From assembly GCA_033439265.1 (NCBI GenBank), contig JAVTVX010000031.1, forward strand, positions 4,449,501 through 4,513,500: a stretch of 64,000 nt of DNA. The letters are read 5' to 3'. The notes beneath the pieces were generated by a model that was not told the DNA's origin, did not search any database, and was given only the letters and a program-made list of their open reading frames with translations. The DNA comes from Dillenia suffruticosa. Taxonomy: Eukaryota > Streptophyta > Magnoliopsida > Dilleniales > Dilleniaceae. Below, piece by piece: positions 36,561 through 48,661 of the stretch (the first letter of the stretch is position 1; every line of letters begins with the position of its first letter). Position numbers and translations under genes: made by a program.

Positions 36561-37367
36561 ATCTGTAGGTTCTAACTTTAGTAGGTCTCAAAATAACTTT
36601 TACTCCAACATGCACAATCTTGTGTGGAAAAACCATCCTAAATTTCATGGAGCCAAGCAACATCAAGAGCAATTAATCAACCACATTTTAACTTAGGAAA
36701 TCCCCAACCAAGGAAGAACAAGGAAACATGGGAGATCACAATTAGACATTTGGCAACAATGACAAATGCAAAGATCAAGAAGTTTGAAAATAAAATTGAC
36801 CAATTGACTAATACCTTTCATTCTCGTATGCCAGATAGACTAACAAATTATACTGAGAAGAACTCTAGAGAGCAAGCAAATGCAATTTCATTGAGGAGCA
36901 AGAAGCAATAATAGGAGGAGGTACAAATTTGGTTCAAGGATGGAAAGGATAAACAAGAGGCCGAAAAGAGATCAAACAGCCTACAAATTAGAAGTTCAAG
37001 GTACCGGATTCAAAATGATGAAGTATTTTACCTTTTAATGAATACATGCCCCTGTCCTTTTTCTTAAACATCTTTTACTTTCTAATGTAGAAAAGCAGTT
37101 TGAAATTTTTTTTAAAATTGCACATTAATATTCCTCTTTTGGATGCCATCAAGCCGATACCAAGCTATGGAAATTCCTTAAGGAAGTGATCACTAATAAG
37201 AGGAAGTTAGATGAAATTTCAATGGTCAAACTTACAGAGGAGTATCATGTGATTTCATAAAATAAGCTACCGTCAAAACTTAAGAATCTAGTAAGTTTTT
37301 CTATCCCTTGTACAATTGCTTCTACTGATTTTTCTGATATTTTATGCCATCTTGGTACTAGTGTCAA
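36561..37367 (+). pseudogene. Athila/Tat-type gag end and protease start
   Basis: Contains NSREQANAISLRSKK and FSIPCTIASTDFSDILC, the segment leading to the aspartic protease of this lineage. Interrupted at 37368 by the nested LTR. Broken. Confidence 0.65.
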
Positions 37368-38188
37368 TGTCACGCTCCGAACCGAGGTCATGAGCAGCCA
37401 CCTGTTGCCATGGATACTGGCTTGATTTTCTAGAAAATTGGACAAAACTTCCTCATATTTCAAAGGTCTCCCATATACAAATCAACCTGTATATTGAATG
37501 ATCATCCTGCTACCTGAATAAATAGGCTAACCTGGCCGCACAACAAATCAACCACATTCGTATAATACTAATCAATCCACAACGTAACAACCAGGACAAC
37601 GCAAGGCTATCATAAATATTAGCAGTCCTAGCTACAGACCTCTATTGTTATGCCCAACTAGAGTAGCCGCCACACCAGACGGGTCTAAAACTTTATGCAT
37701 GAGTACAACAAATTCCCAAGTTAAGAAGTTAAATGCTTTCAAATGCCTCAATGCAAGTGAAATTAGCCAATATGAGAGTTTCACAAATAAATGTCAATAA
37801 TTTATACAATTGTCCCATAAATGCACATGTCCATCAACGGACCTCAATATCAAGACCTTGCAGGGTCGATTTACAACACGGATCTCATATTTCAAATGAA
37901 ATTTAGATTTCACCGTAGTGAATATATAATTTCACAATTACGCGACAATGACGTCTAGTGCCCGACGTGTCCTCTATCACAATAACCCTGTCTAAGAAAG
38001 GAAAGGAGAGGGGTGAGTATCAGGGGAGATATCCAGTGAATGAGGGGATCAATATCAAGTATAAATAGTGAGTATGATCCATTGGAGTATCAAATATGAT
38101 TATTTTTAAATAATAATTCATAGTTGGAAGTAAAACATGGGATGATTAGAAAAATGAAATCATCTAGTCCATTACACGGTACCATACA

Positions 38189-41100
38189 TGTCACACCTCG
38201 AATCGGGGTCATGAATAGCCGTCTGTTGCCCTGGATGCCGGCTACATTTTTACAGGAAATTGGGCAGAACCTCCCCATATTTCGGAGGTCTCCCATGTAC
38301 AATTTAACCTGTATAATTCACAACCATCCTGTCAATTTAAATAAATGGCCATCCCAGTCTCACAACCCTTAACTAAACCACAGCAGACAACCAGGGCAGC
38401 GCAAGGCTATAAAATTTTCTAGCAGTCCTAGCCACAGACCTCTACTGTCATGCCCAACTAGGGTATGAGCAGTCGCCACACAAAGTGGACCTAAATTTTT
38501 ATACACATGTACAATAGATTCCCAAGTTAACATTTTAAATACATACAAGTGTCTCAACACAAGTGAACTGAGCCACTATGAGAGTTTCATAAATAAATAT
38601 CCATAATTTATACAGTCATCTCATAAAATAAATAGATACATATATTGATCAAACTAAAATCTTCAATATTCGTAGCGGAAGATATGGTAACATCTATACC
38701 CAATCCCGGTGTTATCAAGTCTACGTCGCCAATATACAATCACAATAATTCTTCCTCAGTCCACGACTAATTCTATGGGAAAGAAAGTGACAGGTGAGTA
38801 TTTATGGAAGGATACTCAGCAAGTGAGGGGATTGATATTGTGCTATCAATATCGAGGGTGAACTTGCAGTGTCAAAGCATGTAATACAATATCAAGTATA
38901 CAAAAACAGTATGAAATTTTACATAACTCAAGGCACATATCGGAAAATAACTATGCATCCATCCATGTATCAAATCACATATATAGAACCGGCCGAACAA
39001 TCAACCCTGGCAATAGTCTACCTCGACCAAGGACGAGTGTATTAGGGGTTTTCACTATGCAAATATCAAATAATGACTCTCTACCCCAATGTTGACCACA
39101 AACTACTCCAACCAGCCTGTAAATAATATTAATAATATATATATATATATAGTCGGCTGTGTATGGTGTCCTGCCCAGTGCTAGACAGAGGTAAACTCAC
39201 ATCCTCCCCGATGAGGGTCAACCTGGGACACCCATACACATGATAATTTGGCGGATACCTCCGGTCGAGGCATCTCCGGGCATAAGGGTGCCTCTACCAA
39301 ATGTCCTTCGTAGCTACGGAATACTATAGGAAGCATATCACAATATCACCAAGTTGGCCGGGCACATAGCCCCATGCATCACACCATCACGTTGGTCTGG
39401 TATACAGCCCCATGCATCGTATCATAATGTCGGCCGGGCGTATAGCCCCATGCATCGTATCATAACGTCGGCCGGGCGTACAGCCCAAATAGTACATGTA
39501 AATCCATTTAAAACCATGTGCCAATATAGTGGGAGCATTTAAAACATGACAAAATGTTGAAAAGGTGGCACAATATCTAGTTATCAAACTCATGGATGCA
39601 TATCAATTATATCAGTAGTTGGGACACTCCAATAGTCACAAAAATATTTTATAAAATATTCAAAAGTCTAATGATCATATATTTGTAGAATCTTGTCATT
39701 GAAAAGCATTTTTTAAAACAAGGTTTTCAATTAATAGCAGACGTTAAAGTTCCACTCACAGTATGGGGACGGGTAACGCACTTCCCAATAATACCGCGAA
39801 ATGAAGAAAAGTGCTCCCCTAAATCAAGGCACCCAACTCCTATGAATGTATATATATATAAAAAAAAATTCAGCAAGTTTCAAACCTACGCAGTTATAGG
39901 AAATAGGCTATCACTTCTAATACACGTATGCAAATCAGGTAATTTGAATCCTTTAGAACCCTACCCTAATTCATCATATTTTGTTCATGTATACAACATG
40001 TCTACAAGACTCAAGTGTTGGTACTCAACCAATCCCGCACAGGGCTCACACTAATCAAATCTCTCGCTCGCACCCAAGGGCCAACAGGGCCACAGCCCAG
40101 CGCTCCTCTGCGCAGGGTGCAGTGCCCATGTGCAGGGCACGAGGCGCCCATGTGCAGGGCGCGCAGCACCCATGTGCAGGGCGCGCAGTACCTGCATGCC
40201 AACCATTTCTCTACATTTCTAAACTTAACCCTAACATTCATTCAAATAAATCGAATAGGTAAGAAATTTTTTACCTAATGTTTTCTCAGAGCGCAGTCCT
40301 TTGTCCAAATGTCTCCTCGATCACTCCAAAATCTACAATGCTCTCTATCAAGATAAGATTTATTAGTTAGGTCATAAACACTTAGATCAGGATCAAAACC
40401 CTAATTCAGTTACTTGCGCAGAGGTTCGTGGGTTGGCGGGCTCACGGGCCGTGGCAGGCCACAGTAGGCTCGTGGATTCGCGGGCTCACGGGTCAACAGG
40501 CTAGTGGGATTATGGGCTGCTATGGGCTTCGTGGGCCGTAGTGGGCTGGCAGGCCTGCGGGCTGGGACAGCAGTCGCGCGTTGTTGCGTGCTCTGTCGCG
40601 CAATCACGCGCTCGCGGGTTGGCGCGCTGTTGCAGAGCTGGCGCGTACTGGAGGGAGAGGGAACAATTGTAGTCGCACGCTGTGACTTCTGTAGGCAGTC
40701 GCGCACTGGCAAGCCCGCGAGGGATCGCGCGCTACGGCGTGCTCGCGCTGTGGTGCGCTTGTGCGGGGGAGATCACATTATGGCACACTCGCACAGGGGA
40801 GGATCGCGTTGTAGGCTGGCGAGCTTGAGAGCTGAGGAGCGCAGTCGCGCGGGGAGGATCGCTCTTGCGGGAGGGAGGAGCAGCAGTGGAGAGAGAGCGG
40901 CGGCGGAGGGTGGCGGAGGAGAGGCCGCCGCGGGAAGGGAAAGTAGCAGAGAGAGAGAGAGAAAGAAAGATTAAGGCTAAAAGCCCTAATCTAATTTAGG
41001 TGAGGGGGTGTTGCGTTTTGCCTCAAAACGCAGCACTCTGCTATTTTTTCTTTTACAATCTTATTATTATTATTATTATTTATATCTATTTTTATATTCA

Positions 41101-41278
41101 TTTTACACTAAAATTCGCGGATACGGCAAAATTTAAAATATATAAGAAATTCAATTTAAATACCCTAAAATCAAAAATCAATAAAATTAAAATCTCTCTA
41201 TGTATAAAAACTGAGAAATATTTTATTTAATTTAGAAACGGGAGTACAAAAGTACGGCACCATAGTATCGGTGTTATA
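38189..41278 (-). repeat. Chromovirus LTR, left copy (3' LTR of the element)
   Basis: Starts TGTCACACCTCGAATCGG. Contains (AT)n near 39138-39152, CGGCCGGGC-type subrepeats (39350-39490), a minisatellite (40121-40190), a GC-rich island (40425-40945), a purine tract and a palindrome (41010-41034). No host gene seen. Confidence 0.88.
40121..40190. repeat. Minisatellite in LTR, about 23-bp unit
   Basis: Three or so units of CCCATGTGCAGGGCGCGCAG and variants. The partner LTR (47450-47555) has more units with different spacing, so the arrays changed length independently. Open frames across it are repetitive translations, not genes. Confidence 0.8.
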
Positions 41279-41299
41279 TTTTCTAAACCCCTAAAAGTA

Positions 41300-44200
41300 A
41301 ATTTCGTCCTCGAAACTAAAAGAGAACTAAACAGCAAATAAATGGGGGTACTGTCTCCTCATAACCTTCTCGGGCTCCCAGGTCTCTTCCTTGACCTGGT
41401 CACTCCTCCACAAGACTCTGACCAACAAGACTTCCTTGCTCTGCAGCTTCCTAACCTACTAATCTAGAATAGCCATGGGCTAAACTTGAAGACTAAGGTC
41501 CTCTCGAAACTCAACAGGTGGAGGCTCAAGTACATGAGAAAGATCAGCTAGATATTTCCGGAGTACTGAGACATAAAAGATGTTATGAATACAGGATAAT
41601 TCATCTGGTAGCTCTAATCTGTATTCCACACTCCCGTCCCTCTCAAGGATACGGAAGGGGCCAATATATCTAGGGCTCAGCTTGCACTGCTGCCTGAACC
41701 ATATAACTCCCTTTAAAGGAGATATCCTCAGGAAAACCATATCCCCCTTGACAAACTCAAGAGGTCACCATCTACGATCGGAGTATATCTTTTGCCTGTC
41801 CTGGGCAGCTCTCATCTTCTCACGGATGACCATAACTTTAGTATCAATATAGAGACATGCCGATGCCTCCAAGGAATAGTCACTACGGATAGGGATAAAA
41901 TGTGTAGATTTGGTGAGTCGATCGACAATCACCCAAATCGCATCATGCCGTGTAGAAGTCCATGGCAACCCCATCATGAAGTCCATAGTAATATGCTCCC
42001 ATTTCCACTTAGGAATGGGAAGAGGTTGCAGTGTGTTCGGCAGACGCTGATACTCTACCTTCACCTACTGGCACACCAAGTATCGTGCCACATACTCTGC
42101 TATCTCCTACTTCATGCCTGACCACCAATAGCTACCTCTGATGGTCCGATACATTTTTGTACTCACGGGATGTATAGCATATGCAGAAGAATGTACTTCC
42201 TCAAGGATAGCATGCTGAAGATCACTATCGGCCGAGACTCACACTCTGTCTCTGAACACCACAAGTCCATCATCACGGACTCTGAAGTCTCTGTCCTCTC
42301 CTCAGCGGATCTTATCGTGAATACCCTGGAGCTCTTTATCAGAATCCTAAAGCTCCCTGATGCGATCAAGCAAAGTAGGTCGCACCTCAAATTTGGCTAA
42401 CAGTGCACCCTGATTGTCACTAGCTAAACTGACTCCCAAAGCACGGAGTCCCACCAGGAAAGAAACATACGCTGTATACCACATACTCCCTGCTGCGAGT
42501 GGGGAGAGCTAACACTGGTGCCGTCGTCAGTCATTGTTTGAGCTCCTGAAATCTCGTCTCACAATGATCGTCCCAAAAGAACTTGACGTCCTTTCGGGTT
42601 AGTCTAGAAAGTGGAGCAGCGATCCGGGAGAATCTTTCTACGAACCACCGAAAATACCTCGCAAGACCAAGGAAACTCCGTACCTCGGTCACTGTCTGTG
42701 GCTACTCCCACCGTTAGGCCAAGCCTGTTTGGTGTATTGGTCAGCCCAAACGGCATGACCACGAACTCGTAGTGTTCATATCGGGTGCGGAATACGGTCT
42801 TGGGCGCATCCTTAGCCCTGATCCACAACTGATGATATCCAGATCGAAGATCGATCTTTGAGAAAACCCGCGTACCCTGAAACTGATCAAATAAATCATC
42901 AATACGAGGCAGAGGGTACCAATTCTTGATAGAAACCTTGTTTAGCTGCGTATAGTCCACACACAATCGTAGAGTCCCGTCCTTCTTCTTCACGAATAAC
43001 ACCGGAGCACCCTAAGGCGAAGTGCTCAGACGGATAAAACCCTTGTCCAGCAACTCCCGCAACTGGACCTTAAGCTCTCTAAGCTCAACTGGCGCCATTT
43101 TGTATGGCATAATGATATGGGAGTGGTCCCTGGAGCTAGGTCAATCTCGAAATCATACTCCCAAACTAGGAGTAGTCCAGGTAGCTCCTCAGGAAATACT
43201 TCTGGGAACTCCTGCATCACTTGGACCTCCTCAAGCCTCGGCCCTTCTACTGTTGTGTTAATAACATAAGCCAAGTATACCGTGCACCCTCAGCGTATCA
43301 ATCTCATGGCCTTCATCAACGATACAACATAGCGAGATAACACTCGCCTCTCGCCTGGAAACATCAACAACGGCCTCTCAGGTCTCCGAAATTCCACTTC
43401 TTTAGTGAAACAATCTACTGAGACTTTATACATGCTTAGCCAATCCATCCCTAGGATAGCATCGAAATCCATCATCTCAAGTGGAATCAGGTCTGCCTCA
43501 AGTATTGTATCTCTGATCATGACCTTACTCCCTCTATAGACGGAATCTCTAATTATCTGCTCACCGAGAGGAGTGATGACCAATATCTCCTTATCAAGTG
43601 GCGACAAAGGCTTACCCAACCCGTGGGCAAAAGACGCTCTCACATACGAATAGTTCGACCCGGTGTCAATGAGGACACGAGCGTCGACTCCCAATATGTT
43701 CATAACTCCTGTTGTGAGAAAATAAAAAGATCTGTTGATAAATATGGAAAGATATATGCTTACATATATATATATATATATATCAAAATGTATATATATA
43801 CCAACATAGTTAAGCCTCTAAGGCTTTAACTAGTGATGGTGCTCAAAAGAAGGTACATAAAAAAAATATCTCTAAGCATGGGGATCGGTGGGAGGAGCAC
43901 CAAAATTAACATCAGGACTCACCTGAGCGTCCTCCTACATCATTGACTATACATGGGCCTGTGTCCTCTGCTACTGTCAGAATGGTCCTGGCATCGTGTT
44001 GCTCTTTAGGGAACACTCGAGTGTCCTGAAACTATCTGACCTCCCGATCTCAACTCGGGACAGGCGCTTCTGATATACCCTGGCTTCCCACATCGAAAGC
44101 ATGTAACAGGCACCCTACACTCTCCAAAAGGGTGGTGTCCACCGCATCGGTGCCAAAAGGGGTGCTGCTGATCTGAAGTCTGACTAGTGGCACTAGGGGT

Positions 44201-45310
44201 CGGTGCTTTAAACCCCTGAGGTCGTGATTCCTGCCCAGTATGTGCTTGTCTCGGTTGAGAAGAGCCTCCCTGATATCTTGAAGTTCTACCTTTCTTCGAG
44301 CCCTGGCTCGAAGAAGCCCCAAATTTCTTCTTCTTTTGCTCTCTGTACTCCTACTGTCTGCCCTCAGCACGGATGATCTCCGCTGCCCTAAGTGCTGAGT
44401 CCACGATCTCTACAAAGGAAAGACTAGGAGTCACTGTCATATAGCTCTTGATGTTCAAGTTGAGGCCATCCTCATACTAGAATCGTAGCTGTTTCGACGT
44501 CGCCAAGTCTGGAACGAAAGCGGCTAGTCACCTCAACTCCGCTTCATAGTCTGTCACTGTCCTAGTTCCCTACCGCAAGTGCAGGTACTCTGTCCTCTTG
44601 CGGTCATGTTGAAACTCAGAGAAGTACCTACGATCAAACTCCCGCAGGAAGTCCTCCCATCGCAACAGCTCAGTAGCATCATCATAATTCGCCTCCCACC
44701 AAGTGAGGGCGTCGCCACCCAAAAGTCTCTCAGCTATCCGAAGCCAGTAGTCCTCTCTCAAACCCAGATTAGTCAAAATTCTGCGGGTACGGTTGATCTA
44801 GTGCTTTGCTGCTATGGAATCACCCGTTCCCATAACTCCGTGCAACCTAACTGCCTCGCCTCTTTCACTACCTGGGTGAGTTCGTGAATACGCCTCAAGG
44901 TAGAGGAGGTAGTGTCACTAGGTCTTGAAACAGTAGAAGGACCAACAACTGGAGGCTGATCTGGTACAACTAAAGGTGGCACGGCGTAAGAGTCTACACG
45001 GCCATCATTACTGGTGGAGGTGGTACGGCTGTAGGAGTCAGCACTGCCGTTGCTGGTGGTAGGGGTGGCATCTGAACCCCGTGGGAGGTGTACCACTCAT
45101 ATACCTGCCTAAAAGCCTCAAGGAACGGTGGTGGAACCTCAACTAGAGCAGCCGGCTGAGTAGGCACTATAGGGAGCATCCGTGAAGAGGAAGCAGCCTC
45201 AGGCACTCCAAGGGTCTCAGGTTCCCTCAAAGGGTCAGGCACTTGAGGAGTCTCGAGTAGCGCGAGTCTAGCTCCATGTCCCGCTGGTCTACTGCATCTA
45301 GGCGGTATAA
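41300..45310 (-). pseudogene. Chromovirus gag-pol remnant
   Basis: Fossil coding remains, read right to left: gag from about 45300, with a CCHC knuckle (FRCGKPGY) near 44090; aspartic protease with LIDTGSNYSYVRASFAHGLG and DFDAILGMDWLSMY (43703-43290); reverse transcriptase with [20 protein letters not shown] and [14 protein letters not shown] (43270-42600); integrase zinc-binding and core parts (42390-41765); C-terminal part with GPFRILERDGSVEYRLELP (41740-41480) and a chromodomain-like end (to about 41330). Broken in many places. Confidence 0.85.
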
Positions 45311-45549
45311 TTCTACAAAGAGAGAATTTTCATTAGATATAACTCTAGAGTTTGGCATGATTTAAAAATTAGGGTTAGTTACGTAGTAACTAACCCCCTA
45401 AAATGAATAAAGTTAGTGGTCTACGACCATGTATGGGACTTTAAATGACTGTACGAAATTCTCTAATGTATTGAGAACTTTTAAATGTATTTGGAAAGAC
45501 TTTTATTACTATTCTTTCTCTAACCTAGATGCTCTGATACCAACCGAAC

Positions 45550-48500
45550 TGTCACGCCCCGAACTGGGGTCATGAACAGCAACCCGTTGCCCTGGATGCT
45601 AACTACATTTTTACAGAAAATCGGACAGAACCTCCCCATATTTCAGAGATCTCCCATGTATAATTTAACCTACATAATTCACAACCATCCTGTCAATTTA
45701 AATAAATGACCATCCCGGCCTCACAACCCTTAACTAAACCACAGCAGACAACCGGAACAACATAAGGCTATAAAATTTTCTAGCAATCCTAGCCATAGAC
45801 CTCTACTGTAATGCCCAACTAGGGCATGAGCAGCCGCCACATCAAGCGGATCTAAATTTTTATACACATGTACAATAGATTCCCAAGTTAACATTTTAAA
45901 TACGTATAAGTATCTCAATGCAAGTGAACTGAGTCACTATGAGAGTTTCACAAATAAATGTCCATAATTTATACAGTCATCCTACAAAATAAATAGATAA
46001 ATACATTGATCCAACTAAAATCTCCAATATTCGTAGCGAAAGATATGGTAACATCCATACCTAAGCCCAGTACTATCAAGTCCACGTCACCAATATACAA
46101 TCACAATAATTCTTACTCAGTCCACGACGAATCCTGTTGGAAAAAAAGTGAGAAGTGAGCATCTATGGGAGGATACTCAGTAAGTAAGGGGATTGATATC
46201 GTGCTATCAATATCGAGTGTGAACTTGCAGTGTCAAAACATGTAATACAATATCATGTGTGCAAAAACAACATGAAATTTTACATAACTCAAGGATACAT
46301 CGAAAAATAACATATGCATCCATCCATGTATCAATTCACATACGTAGAGCCGGCCGAACTAACATTCCCGGCAATAGTCTACCTTGACCAAAGACGAGCG
46401 TATTGGGGGTTTTCACTATGCAAATATCAAATAATGGCTCTCTACCCCAATGTTGGCCATAAACTACTCCAACTAGCCTGTAAATAATATTAATAATATA
46501 TATATATATAGTCGGCCGTGTATGGTGTCCCATCCAGTGTTAGACAGAGGTAAACTCACGTCCTCCCCGATGAGGGTCAATCTGGGATACCAATACACAT
46601 GAAAATTTGGCGGATACCTCCGGCCAAAGTGTATCCGGGCACAGGGGTGCCTCTACCAAATGTCCTTCGTAGCTATGGAATGCTATAGGAAGCATATCAC
46701 AATATCACCAAGTCGGCCGGGCACGTAGCCCCATGCATCACATCATCACATCGGCTGGGCATACAGCCCCATGCATCGTATCATAATGTCGACCGGGCGT
46801 ACAATCCAAATAGTATATGTAAATCCATTTAAAACAATATGCTAATACCATGGAAGCATTTAAAACATGTCAAAATGTTGAAAAGGTGGCACAATATCTA
46901 GTTATCAAACTCATGGATGCATATCAACTAAATCAGTAGTTGGGATACTCCAATGATCATAAAAATATTTCATAAAATATTCAAAAGTCTAATGATCATA
47001 CATTTGTAGAATCTCATCATTGAAAAGCATTTTTTAAGACATGGTTTTCAATTAATAGCACATGTCAAAGTTCCACTCATAGTATGGGGCCGGGTAGCGC
47101 ACTCCTCAATAATACCACGAAGCGAAGAAAAGTGCTCCCCTAAATCAAGGTACCCAACTCCTATGAATGTATATATATATATATATATATAAATTCAGCA
47201 AGTTTCAAACCTACGTAGTTATAGGAAATAGGCTATCACTTCTAATACACGTATGCAAATCAGGTAGTTCGAATCCTTTAGAACCCTACCCTAATTCCTC
47301 ATATTTTGTTCCTACATACAATATGTCTACAAGACTCAAGTATTGATACTCAACCAATCCCGCACAAGGCTTACACCAATCCAATCTCTCGCTCGTACCC
47401 AAGGGCCAACGGGGCCACAACCCAGCGCTCCTCTATGCAGCGCGCAGCGTCCATGTGCATGGTACGTAGTGCCTGTGTGTAGGGCAAGCAGCACCCATGT
47501 GCAGGGCGCACAACGCCCATGTGTAGGGTCCATGTGCAGGGCGTGCAGCGCCTGCACGCCAACCATTTCTCCTCATTTCTAGACTTAACCCTAACATTCA
47601 TTCAAATAAATTGAATGGGTAAGAAATTTTTCATCAATGGTTTTCTCGGAGCGCAGACCTTCATCTGAATGTCTCCTCGATTACTCCAAAATCTACAATA
47701 CTCCCTATCAAGACAAGATTTATTAGTCAGGTCATAAACACTTAGAACAGGAAAAAAACCCTAAGTTAGTTACCTGCGCAGAAGCTCGCGGGCTCATGGG
47801 CCGCTGCGGGCTTGCGGGATACTGTGGGCTCGCGATTCGCGGGTGAGCAGGCTAGCGGGCTTGCGGGCCATAGTGGGCTTCGTGGGCCTCAAGTGGGCTG
47901 GCGGGCCTGTGGGCTGGCGGGCTTGTGGGCCTGTGTGCTGGGACAGCAGTCGCGCGCTGTTGCACACTCTGTTGTGAGTTGTTGCTCACTTTGTCATGTT
48001 CTGCCGTGCTCGGGAGAAGGCCACGCGCTGGCGCGCCCACAAGGGGTAGCGTTGTGGCGTGCTCGCACGAGGGAGATCACATTGCGGCGAGCTAGCACGT
48101 AGGAGATAGCACAGTGGCATGCTCAGACAGGGGAGGATTGCGCTGCAGGCTGGCGAGCTCGAGAGCTAAGGCACGCCCTCGCACGAGGAGGATCGCAGTC
48201 ACTGGGAGGCTGCGCTCGCTGGAGGGAGGAGAAGCGGTTGAGAGAGAGCGGTTGCGGAGGGTGGCGGAGGAGAGGGTGAGCGGCGACAGAGGGGGAAGAA
48301 GGTAAGGCGGCCACGGGAAGGCGAAGAGGCGGAGAGAGAGAGAGAGAAAGAAAGATTAGGGCTAAAAGCCCTAATCTGATTTAGGTGAGGGGGTGCTGCA
48401 TTTTGCCTCAAAACGTAACACTCCGCTGTTTTTTTTTTTTACAATCTTATTATTATTATTATTTATATCTATTTTTATATTCATTTTACACTAAAATTCA

Positions 48501-48661
48501 CAGATATGGAAAAATTTAAAATATATCAAAAATTCAATTTAAATACCACAAAATCAAAAATCAATAAAATTAAAATCTCTTTATGTATATAAACTGAGGA
48601 ATATTTTATTTAATTTAGGAATGAGAGTACAAAAGTACAGCACCATAGTGTCGGTGTTACA
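45550..48661 (-). repeat. Chromovirus LTR, right copy (5' LTR of the element)
   Basis: Starts TGTCACGCCCCGAACTGG, ends GGTGTTACA, and aligns with 38189-41278 throughout. Contains (AT)n runs (46497-46510, 47168-47190), the minisatellite (47450-47555), a GC-rich island (47775-48335), a GA tract, a TTAGGGCTAAAAGCCCTAA palindrome (48356-48374) and a second palindrome (48393-48418). Confidence 0.88.

Larger units (their letters stand above)
38189..48661 (-). mobile_element. Ty3-gypsy chromovirus (Tekay/Del-like) with 3.1-kb LTRs
   Basis: LTRs at 38189-41278 and 45550-48661 frame a 4.3-kb interior. A perfect target duplication ATACA (38184-38188, 48662-48666) marks insertion into the solo LTR. Beside the right LTR the complement of TGGTATCAGAGC (45531-45542) is the initiator-Met primer site, so the element reads on the minus strand. 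gag, protease, RT and integrase/chromodomain remains follow in that order. The interior is short for the family, and there are many breaks. The LTRs differ at roughly one base in ten by eye, mostly C/T and G/A changes, consistent with methylation-driven decay over some millions of years. Confidence 0.88.

Noticed and set aside
47336-48411. Open frames over the second LTR's minisatellite and GC island
   Set aside because: Repetitive translations within an LTR, present in several frames at once.
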